From positions 5,056 through 16,332 of the forward strand of contig JAOZNY010000047.1 in NCBI GenBank assembly GCA_029933565.1: a DNA stretch of 11,277 nt, in the 5' to 3' direction. A program made the translations under genes and the position numbers. Below the pieces are notes generated by a model that was not told the origin of the DNA, searched no databases, and saw only the letters and a list, made by a program, of their open reading frames with translations. Position 1 is the first letter of the stretch, and every line of letters begins with the position of its first letter. This DNA is from Bacteroidales bacterium. GTDB taxonomy: Bacteria > Bacteroidota > Bacteroidia > Bacteroidales > F082. Of this stretch, positions 5,650 through 11,277 are shown piece after piece.

Positions 5650-6441
5650 ATGAAAGCAGCAAGAATATTAGTTTTAGTTTTGACGATAAGCCTTTTACCT
5701 TTATTTGTAAATGCCGGGATTCAAGTACTGGGTAAAATGATTTATAAAAATACTGCTCAAAAGGGAGAGACTTATTCAATTGTAATTAAGGTAAATAATA
5801 GGGGTTATGATGATCAGGAAGTCCATATTTATCAAACCGACTATTTGTATGATTACACAGGAAACTCATTTTATAATGAACCCGGCACTCATGCCCGATC
5901 AAATGCTCAGTGGATTAATTACTCTCCAAAGACCATAATTTTAAAAGGAAATGAAAAACAGAGTGTATTGCTGGAAGTAACAGTTCCTCAGAGTGACACG
6001 CTTGTTGGAACATTTTGGAGTTTAATAATGGTTGAAGGAATTACACCAATTGATCCAAATGCAAAAGGACAATTAAATATTCATGAATCTATACGGACTG
6101 CCATTCAAATTGTAACTAACATTGGTAATACAGGTACTGGCGAACTTGAATTTCAAAATCCTGGTATTGTTACCGAAGACGACAAATTGTTTTTTGATTT
6201 TGTTTTGCTTAATACCGGCCAACGATTGATATCACCTGATGTTTCAATGGAATTGTTTGACGCTCAAACAGGGGAATCGATAAAGGTGCTAAAGGCTCCA
6301 AGAAATGGAATGTATCCAACAACATCAACCAAATGGAGGTTCCCACTCGATGGGATACCTAAGAAAACCTATAAAGCAGTAATTGTAGCAGATGGGGCGG
6401 GTGATGATGTGTTTGGCCTTGAATATACTTTAGAATTGTAA
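5650..6441 (+). CDS. Periplasmic chaperone-like protein with two Ig-like domains (263 aa)
   Basis: A signal peptide (MKAARILVLVLTISLLPLFVNA) precedes two predicted beta-sandwich domains. Domain 1 (about 23-140) has an early strand AGIQVLGKMIYKN, ETYSIVIKVNNRG, YQTDYLYDYTGN, and a block QWINYSPKTIILKGNEKQSVLLEVTVP then GTFWSLIMVEGI. This layout (W..SP..I.L...E...V.V.VP....GTFW) is seen in exported assembly chaperones and in the DUF916 part of Gram-positive WxL-interacting proteins. Domain 2 (about 155-263) has FDFVLLNTGQRLISPDVSMELFD, TTSTKWRFPLDGIP and YKAVIVAD, like a DUF3324-type domain. It has no cysteine and no transmembrane segment after the signal. It lies between the subunit gene and the barrel gene (31 nt gap to the latter), the usual chaperone position. 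Export and fold are fairly sure; chaperone function is inferred. Confidence 0.6.
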   Translation: MKAARILVLVLTISLLPLFVNAGIQVLGKMIYKNTAQKGETYSIVIKVNNRGYDDQEVHIYQTDYLYDYTGNSFYNEPGTHARSNAQWINYSPKTIILKGNEKQSVLLEVTVPQSDTLVGTFWSLIMVEGITPIDPNAKGQLNIHESIRTAIQIVTNIGNTGTGELEFQNPGIVTEDDKLFFDFVLLNTGQRLISPDVSMELFDAQTGESIKVLKAPRNGMYPTTSTKWRFPLDGIPKKTYKAVIVADGAGDDVFGLEYTLEL

Positions 6442-6472
6442 TAATCGAAAATGTTTATAATAAATATTATGA

Positions 6473-9172
6473 ATGTGTTGCAAACTCTCAATATTATGCT
6501 TAATAGTTGTATTCCCACTTGTGCTTTCTGCGCAGCAAAGTGACTTTGAGATACAATTAGTAAATGATTCGTCCATAAGACTTGAACCGGGAATAACCTC
6601 AAATATTGTTATAAAACTTGTTAATAACACCAGCCATAATCATCAGGTTTCATTAAAGATAAACAATCCTCATGGATGGAAATGTTTTTCAGGATTGAAA
6701 GACATCAAGACTCCAGCCTTCCAATCAACAATAAAAATTTTAAGTTTTCGTATTCCAGCCAACGAACTTGCTGGTGAATATTTCATATACATTGAGGTAT
6801 TCGATAGTTTAGAAAATAAGATTGCAGTTTCAAATGTTCCTGTTACAATTAAACAAAAATTCGAATTGAATGTTGAATTGATAAAAACTCAGGAATATGT
6901 ATTTGCAGGTGATACACTATCGGTGCAGTTTATGCTGCAAAACTTATCGAATAGTATTACCGAAATAGAGGCAATTCCAACAGGCTCAACTAAGGACGAA
7001 AAAATGAGATTTTTATTAAAACCTGATTCAACTGTATTCATTACCACTAAAATAAAAACAGAAAAGGGAATTCTTAGATACATTCAAAAAAATATTTCGC
7101 TTACTGCATCTTTGGTAAATATGCCAGATGTAAAGGCTTCAAAATATCATTCTTATAAGGTAATACCTTCCAGAGATATAAAATACGACCCATATAACCG
7201 GTTTCCAATACAGTTTTCTACTTTGTTCGTTACTGATAATCCAGCGGGTGTTCGTTTATACGCAGTGATGTTTGATATTGCCGGACGTGGTTTTTTGGAT
7301 GATAAACATTCAAAAGCAATTAGTTTTCATTTCCAGGGTCCTAATCGTAACGGAAAACCGTTATACGGTTATTATGATGAATATTGGGTTGAATACTTTA
7401 GTCCAAAGGCGAAATATCTGCTGGGCGATAATACTTATTCGCTTTCGTATCTGACTGAATTTTCGCGCTACGGTCGTGGAGCCGAAGCCGAACATTATTT
7501 TCGGAATTTTAAGGTAGGATCGTGGATTACCTACCCTAGATTTTTTCCTGATATAAGGCGCGAAATAGCAGCCTATGCATCTTTTTCAGCATCAAAAAAA
7601 CTAGTTCTTAATTTAGGTTATTTAAATAAACTGAGTATTACAGAAGATGTAGCCCATCTTTTAACTTTTAATGGTACAAGTAATCTGTTTAAATGGGTTA
7701 AGTTTGATTGGGAATATGCAGTAGGATCGTTTGGTAATGAATACAAACAAGCTATTAGAACAGAGTTGAGTTTAAATTACAAGGCTATTCGTCTAACTTA
7801 TAACTATACCATGGCTGAAAAGGACTTTCCCGGATATTTTACCGATACCCGTTATATGCTGGCAAATCTAAATGTCCGTTTATTAAGAAAATTATCTGTC
7901 AGTACCAATTATAGATACAATCATCAGAATATGGCCTTAGATACATTATACGGCATTGCCCCATTCAGTGAAAGTTTCTCTTTTTCCATTAGTTATCTAT
8001 TGATGAAAGATGGTGGACTTTCGGCAAGTTATTATTTGATTTCTCGGCAAGACCGTATGGAACCGATGAAATTCCATTATAGCGAAAATTTGGTTAGGCT
8101 AGATTTATTCAAGCGTCTCAATAAGTTTAAGTTCGATATTATGGGTGAATATGGAAATACAGAGAATTTCCTCCTGCCTGAAAATGAGCGGTTTAATAAA
8201 TCGTATCAGGGGCGACTAACATTAAGTTTCCTATTTTCCAACAAATTCAATATTAATGCTTACGTAAATTATCAGGATAATAAACGATATTTAGTTTATG
8301 ATGATAAGAATTGGGTTTATTCGGCATCAGTGAATGCAATGGTTAATGAAAAAATCAGGTTGTCGGTTAATTATCAAAGTAGTTACAGTATTGAAGACTA
8401 TTCATACGATCGGAACATCCTGAGTGGATATGTGCATTATTCTCCAAACAACATCAACAAATTTGAAATTTCAAGTCGCTATAGTTTAGTTAAAAATTCA
8501 TTGGATCAAAAAGAGTTATCGTTTTTGGTCAGGTATACACGTAAAATAAATGTCCCGATGCGGAAAAAGAAAAATATTGGAAAGTTATCAGGAAAAATTA
8601 TTAATAATGGGGTGAAGAGTATTGAGGGTATTGTTGTTACATTAGGTGATGAGCAGGCAGTTACAGACGAAAATGGAAACTATAGTTTTCCCATACTACC
8701 TGCTGGGAACTATTATTTGATGTTGGATTATACAAGTGCTGGAGTAAATGCCATACCCGAAATACCATCCCCATATCAAGTTGAAGTATTACCTAGGAGG
8801 GAAACAAAATTTGATATTAGTCTCACCAAGGAGGCTAATATCACAGGTGAAATAGTCATTGTAAAAGAAGCAACTGACGATAAAAATAAGTTTGCAGAAA
8901 TTAGAAACCAATTAGGTAAACTTTTAATTGAAGCAAAAAAAGGAGATGAAGTATTTAGAGTTTTGACCAATGAAGACTTTGAATTTTCGTTTGAAGGACT
9001 AAGGCCAGGTATGTGGACAGTAAAAGTTTATAATCGTGGGATATCAAATGAATATGAACTTGTAACCGATTTATTTAACTTGAATATTGCACCGGGGCAA
9101 AATGAACATATCGAAGTTAAAATTAAGGAAAAACGCCGACGTATTAAGTTTCAAAAGATTAAGCAACAGTGA
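6473..9172 (+). CDS. Usher-like outer-membrane barrel protein (899 aa)
   Basis: The start at ATG 6473 is fixed by an in-frame TGA directly upstream. A signal peptide ends near residue 20 (VLSA-QQ). Residues ~25-225 look like two Ig-like domains, the first with a NEW3-like pattern (LEPGITSNIVIKLVNNT...PHGW). Residues ~240-700 are a long run of amphipathic strands rich in Tyr, Phe and Asn with short turns, typical of an outer-membrane barrel, including LLGDNTYSLSYLTEFSRYGRGAE. A carboxypeptidase-regulatory-like domain begins at about 706 (SGKIINNGV, then TDENGNYSFPILPAGNY), and a further beta domain runs to ~890. The size and the barrel-plus-plug-like domains resemble chaperone-usher outer-membrane ushers, but I see no clear PapC/FimD signature. 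The stop overlaps the next start (TGATG). I infer the secretion pore for the subunits; an outer-membrane protein is near certain, an usher is likely. Confidence 0.6.
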   Translation: MCCKLSILCLIVVFPLVLSAQQSDFEIQLVNDSSIRLEPGITSNIVIKLVNNTSHNHQVSLKINNPHGWKCFSGLKDIKTPAFQSTIKILSFRIPANELAGEYFIYIEVFDSLENKIAVSNVPVTIKQKFELNVELIKTQEYVFAGDTLSVQFMLQNLSNSITEIEAIPTGSTKDEKMRFLLKPDSTVFITTKIKTEKGILRYIQKNISLTASLVNMPDVKASKYHSYKVIPSRDIKYDPYNRFPIQFSTLFVTDNPAGVRLYAVMFDIAGRGFLDDKHSKAISFHFQGPNRNGKPLYGYYDEYWVEYFSPKAKYLLGDNTYSLSYLTEFSRYGRGAEAEHYFRNFKVGSWITYPRFFPDIRREIAAYASFSASKKLVLNLGYLNKLSITEDVAHLLTFNGTSNLFKWVKFDWEYAVGSFGNEYKQAIRTELSLNYKAIRLTYNYTMAEKDFPGYFTDTRYMLANLNVRLLRKLSVSTNYRYNHQNMALDTLYGIAPFSESFSFSISYLLMKDGGLSASYYLISRQDRMEPMKFHYSENLVRLDLFKRLNKFKFDIMGEYGNTENFLLPENERFNKSYQGRLTLSFLFSNKFNINAYVNYQDNKRYLVYDDKNWVYSASVNAMVNEKIRLSVNYQSSYSIEDYSYDRNILSGYVHYSPNNINKFEISSRYSLVKNSLDQKELSFLVRYTRKINVPMRKKKNIGKLSGKIINNGVKSIEGIVVTLGDEQAVTDENGNYSFPILPAGNYYLMLDYTSAGVNAIPEIPSPYQVEVLPRRETKFDISLTKEANITGEIVIVKEATDDKNKFAEIRNQLGKLLIEAKKGDEVFRVLTNEDFEFSFEGLRPGMWTVKVYNRGISNEYELVTDLFNLNIAPGQNEHIEVKIKEKRRRIKFQKIKQQ

Positions 9173-9753
9173 TGAAAAAAATAAAATCGGTAGTAATTCA
9201 GTTTGGTTTGTGCATTGTATTGATATTCAGTCAGTATGTGGCTCAATCACAAAACAGTATTACCATATCATCTTCTGGTTTGCCTGAGAACCCTACTGAT
9301 ATAATCGGTCCTGGGAACCCAATTTCGGTTGTTACTGATGATACTAAATGGTTAAATTATAATATTTTGTTGGACCCATACGATTCACCTGTTTCCATTA
9401 CGGTTGAAATTGCATCCGGACCACTTCCTGATGGGCTTCAATTACAAATCCAAGCAGGCACTTATCAGGGAGGGGGAGGAAGTTCATCAGGTACACCTAT
9501 GGGCAAAATTATGCTTAGCAATCAACCTCAGGTGTTAATAGAAAATATAGAGACTTGTAATTCTGGTATTGGTCCTTATCTTGGCCATCAATTAACCTAC
9601 ACTTATACTATTTCTGATTATACTATATCATTTGCCTCGCTATCAACTATTCAAGTTCTTTTTACCATTAACCAAACCGCAATGGGTTTTAATAGGAATA
9701 TTCCAGTAAGGCAACAGTCGCGACCCGTGAGGGTAGCAGCCTCCACAAGATAA
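9172..9753 (+). CDS. Exported subunit-like protein, divergent paralog 2 (193 aa)
   Basis: The ATG at 9172 shares its A with the TGA stop of the barrel gene, so translation is probably coupled; a GTG one codon earlier is possible. Residue numbers here count from that GTG. A signal peptide ending near SQS-QN precedes a core matching the other two subunits: KWLNYNILL (against SWINYTSI), a Gly-rich middle (QGGGGSSSG), IETCNSGIG with the only mature cysteine (C130), GHQLTYTYTI and TIQVLFTI. It lacks the N-terminal DVFTYELDAMRI block of the other two. It has instead a basic C-terminal tail (NRNIPVRQQSRPVRVAASTR) after the last core strand. These differences suggest a specialised position, such as tip, base or terminator subunit. 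No named family is recognised; homology to the neighbours is the main evidence. Confidence 0.55.
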   Translation: MKKIKSVVIQFGLCIVLIFSQYVAQSQNSITISSSGLPENPTDIIGPGNPISVVTDDTKWLNYNILLDPYDSPVSITVEIASGPLPDGLQLQIQAGTYQGGGGSSSGTPMGKIMLSNQPQVLIENIETCNSGIGPYLGHQLTYTYTISDYTISFASLSTIQVLFTINQTAMGFNRNIPVRQQSRPVRVAASTR

Positions 9754-9839
9754 GCTAATTTATGGTATCAGGTGCTAATCATGAAACAAAAAACTTCATT
9801 TAGCCTTTTCAAGGTTATTTTTAATATATAAATTCTCAT

Positions 9840-9902
9840 TGTAGGAATTGTCCTACAAAGAAACCAGCCTTTTCCTACAGGCATTTCATTTTTTACCCTA
9901 CA
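9840..9902 (+). promoter_or_regulatory. Operator array: palindrome plus two half-sites, copy 2
   Basis: TGTAGGA-ATTG-TCCTACA lies at 9840-9857 (spacer 4 nt here, 5 nt in copy 1). Further half-sites are TCCTACA at 9873-9879 and CCCTACA at 9896-9902. Starts at 9851, 9873 and 9896 repeat the 22- and 23-nt spacing of copy 1, and the last half-site again ends 22 nt before the -7 box. The third half-site is closer to consensus than in copy 1. Conserved spacing in two copies is the best evidence that this is a real binding array. Confidence 0.65.
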
Positions 9903-9923
9903 GCTATCTTCATATTTCTTTCT

Positions 9924-9931
9924 TTCTTTTG
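9924..9931 (+). promoter_or_regulatory. Probable -7 element, copy 2
   Basis: TTCTTTTG, one mismatch from TAnnTTTG, is in the same register as the copy 1 box. It lies 24 nt before the ATG at 9955. No -33 motif is visible; the operator half-site occupies that place. Confidence 0.45.
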
Positions 9932-9954
9932 TATTGATAAAACATGCAAATAAA

Positions 9955-10263
9955 ATGATAGTAATAATAGCAGATAATTTGGTTTTAATTATTGAAAGAT
10001 GGCAGAAGATGCTTAGAATTTACAAACAAATTGAGATTGCAAGTTTGCTAAGAAATGGAATTGAAGTGATTGATACTCAAAAAACTCGGTGGCATTATCA
10101 GACAATAGTTGACATAAATATGTCTAGATTAACTGCTCTACAGGTTTTAACCAAAAGGAAAATCAACAATATTTTTCAAGACAAAAGACAAAGAATTGGC
10201 ATCCCCATCTTTGCGTTGAAAAAAATTAAAAAGAATGAGTATAGTGGGAAACTAGATGGGTGA
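9955..10263 (+). CDS. Truncated NarL/FixJ-type receiver-like ORF (102 aa), probable remnant
   Basis: The ORF reads MIVIIADNLVLIIERWQKML, then YKQIEIASLLRNGIEVIDTQK, then QTIVDINMSRLTALQVLTKRK. This follows the first half of a response-regulator receiver of the NarL/FixJ family: strand 1 with an acidic pair position (D7, here D-N instead of D-D/E), helix 1, the NGIEVID helix 2, and strand 3 with the phospho-acceptor D53 in DINM, where the usual next Pro is Ser. After about residue 75 the match fades, and there is no space for a DNA-binding HTH domain before the subunit gene 39 nt downstream. It is best explained as the decayed or truncated start of a regulator gene left behind its promoter. 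A small receiver-only protein or a leader ORF are alternatives. I start at ATG 9955 rather than TTG 9934, which overlaps the promoter region. Confidence 0.45.
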   Translation: MIVIIADNLVLIIERWQKMLRIYKQIEIASLLRNGIEVIDTQKTRWHYQTIVDINMSRLTALQVLTKRKINNIFQDKRQRIGIPIFALKKIKKNEYSGKLDG

Positions 10264-10302
10264 GAAGACAAGCGATTATGATAAATACTAAAAAATAGTA
10301 AA

Positions 10303-10899
10303 ATGAAAATAAGGGAGCTAAATAAGTATGGCATAAAATTGTTGTTTCTAGCAACAGTTTTGTTTGTTTTTCATAGCAACACTTTTTCTCAACCTGATTT
10401 GCCTACGCATGAAAATGAAGCAATTGATGTTTTTACATATGAACTTGAGGCAATGAGAATTCTGGACATTGAAGGTACCGCTCCTAGTTTACATCTTATT
10501 CAACCAACTGAAGCAGGGAGTGCTGTTTCCAATGTGTCTGTAGATTTAAGCTGGATTAATTATACTTCTATTGTTGCCGAAGGATTAGCTAATAAAATAA
10601 CAGTGGTATTGAGTAACCTTCCACCAAACTTTACAACATTAAAAGTGGAAGCATCAGTACACACAGGAACTGGCGATGGAATCTTCGGTACAAAATCTAC
10701 ACAATTAACGCTGGTATCTACATCGGCTGCTCAGGATATTATTACGGCTATTGGAAGTTGCTGGACTGGTGATGGAATTGCCAATGGGCATAAACTTACT
10801 TATACTTGGGGGATTACTCCAGGTGTATATGAAGATGCGACTTCTATTGCTGCTTCATCTGATGTTACCATTATGTATACAATTATTGCAGCTAATTGA
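10303..10899 (+). CDS. Exported subunit-like protein, paralog 3 (198 aa)
   Basis: This is a close paralog of the protein at 4911. Shared blocks include DVFTYELEAMRILDIEGTAPSL, DLSWINYTSI, NKITV, TTLKV, AQDIITAIGSCWTG (only mature cysteine, C153), NGHKLTYTWGI and the C-terminal strand DVTIMYTI. The signal peptide has a longer basic start (MKIRELNKYGIKLLFLATVLFVF) and cleaves near FSQ, leaving a mature N-terminus a few residues longer before the DVFTYE block. It lies downstream of its own promoter module and receiver-like ORF and 26 nt before the next secreted-protein gene, with which it is probably cotranscribed. I infer an alternative structural subunit to the 187-aa protein, possibly expressed under related conditions. 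No named domain was recognised. Confidence 0.6.
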   Translation: MKIRELNKYGIKLLFLATVLFVFHSNTFSQPDLPTHENEAIDVFTYELEAMRILDIEGTAPSLHLIQPTEAGSAVSNVSVDLSWINYTSIVAEGLANKITVVLSNLPPNFTTLKVEASVHTGTGDGIFGTKSTQLTLVSTSAAQDIITAIGSCWTGDGIANGHKLTYTWGITPGVYEDATSIAASSDVTIMYTIIAAN

Positions 10900-10925
10900 A
10901 AATTGAAAATTAAAGATTAGAAACC

Positions 10926-11277
10926 ATGAAATTAAAACTTACATATTTCGTTATATTTTTTAGTTTAATCACAATAACTGCTTTAGGGCAGCCCACTGCA
11001 AGTTTCACTTATACTGAGCAAACAGGCACATTAGGAACTACTTACAGTTGGATTGATTGTTCAGCCGGATCAAATATCGTGTCGGGCGATGACGCACAGG
11101 GTTCCATTTCTTGGCCTTTTGAATTTAGTTTCTACGATAACACATATACCCCGGCAAATAGTTTAAGTGTTGCCACTAATGGATTTATCAGGTTAGATGG
11201 AACTGCCAGTACAAATTATACTACAGCCAGTGCCTATTCTTTATCAAGTTCTTCAACCGAGCTGGGCCAGATTATTG
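10926..11277 (+). CDS. Secreted surface protein, 3' end outside the window
   Basis: An open frame from ATG 10926 runs to the window edge (117 full codons). A signal peptide (MKLKLTYFVIFFSLITITALG, cleavage near GQP) is followed by SFTYTEQTGTLGTTYSWIDC, then DDAQGSISWPFEFSFYDNTYT and LSVATNGFIRLDG. The pattern of a folded N-terminal beta domain with W-P/LPF-x-F-x-FY and S-x-NGFI-x-L is common at the start of large Bacteroidota surface proteins, which often carry fibronectin-like repeats and a type IX secretion tag at the far end. That end is not visible here. It starts 26 nt after the subunit gene, so it is likely in the same transcript and may be a client or adhesin of the system. Secretion is clear; function is unknown. 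Confidence 0.7.
   Translation, partial: MKLKLTYFVIFFSLITITALGQPTASFTYTEQTGTLGTTYSWIDCSAGSNIVSGDDAQGSISWPFEFSFYDNTYTPANSLSVATNGFIRLDGTASTNYTTASAYSLSSSSTELGQII

Larger units (their letters stand above)
9839..9931 (+). repeat. Duplicated promoter module, copy 2 (upstream of the 198-aa subunit gene)
   Basis: This 93-nt segment is the partner of 4501-4594. The order and spacing of palindrome, half-sites, T-rich block and -7-like box are the same. It begins 86 nt past the stop of the 193-aa subunit gene, so the following genes probably have a promoter of their own rather than relying on read-through. The 85 nt before it (9754-9838) hold nothing I can define. Confidence 0.8.

Noticed and set aside
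6369..6630. Minus-strand ORFs across the start of the barrel gene
   Set aside because: They overlap the signal peptide region of a well-supported plus-strand gene and have no protein-like features.
9169..9171. GTG as start of the second subunit gene
   Set aside because: The ATG directly after it gives the standard MKKI signal-peptide start and a TGATG overlap with the barrel gene stop.

Overview
The window looks like chromosomal DNA from a member of the Bacteroidota. It is AT-rich, its genes lack clear Shine-Dalgarno sites, and several starts or RNA genes are preceded by the TAnnTTTG -7 promoter element typical of this phylum. The KilA-N type protein and the tRNA-Pro closely resemble Bacteroidota forms. 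I cannot name the genus; a marine or sediment relative of the Marinilabiliales is a guess.

Left half (1-4343), mostly housekeeping with decayed genes. A cation diffusion facilitator (195-1118, minus) is followed by a KilA-N family gene (1262-2087, plus) broken by a frameshift in an eight-A run. Thioredoxin reductase trxB follows (2158-3093, minus). The 381-base gap upstream of trxB (3094-3474) has no credible gene. It holds a short octamer array, a REP-like inverted repeat and a promoter for a small lipoprotein (3475-3876, plus). Next come tRNA-Pro(GGG) with its promoter and terminator, and on the minus strand the remnant of a secreted BNR/sialidase-like protein with an in-frame stop.

Right half (4501-11277), the main interest. 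A set of secreted-protein genes on the plus strand looks like an exported-fibre or surface-layer assembly system of chaperone-usher logic. In order it has: a 187-aa exported subunit-like protein, a 263-aa two-domain Ig-like periplasmic chaperone candidate, an 899-aa outer-membrane barrel (usher-like) with N-terminal Ig-like and C-terminal carboxypeptidase-regulatory-like domains, a second subunit-like protein translationally coupled to the barrel gene, a third subunit-like protein (close paralog of the first), and the start of a further secreted protein that runs off the window. None shows the classical PapC/FimD or PapD signatures that I could recognise by eye, so the assignment is by architecture and gene order.

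The first and third subunit genes are each preceded by a copy of the same ~93-bp promoter module. It has a TGTAGGA/TCCTACA palindrome, two further CCTACA-like half-sites at 22-23 nt spacing, and a -7-like box 22 nt after the last half-site. Each module is followed 20-24 nt later by a short ORF starting M-x-x-x-I-A-D. The second of these (102 aa) resembles a truncated NarL/FixJ receiver domain. This suggests that an activating response regulator controls the subunits and that pieces of such a regulator gene were duplicated with the promoter. Between the first subunit gene and the chaperone gene lies a 17-bp perfect inverted repeat enclosing two smaller hairpins, a candidate element for setting the subunit-to-machinery ratio.

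The 567-base stretch 4344-4910 contains only the module, two very short ORFs and an untranslated leader. I see nothing definable in 4344-4500.
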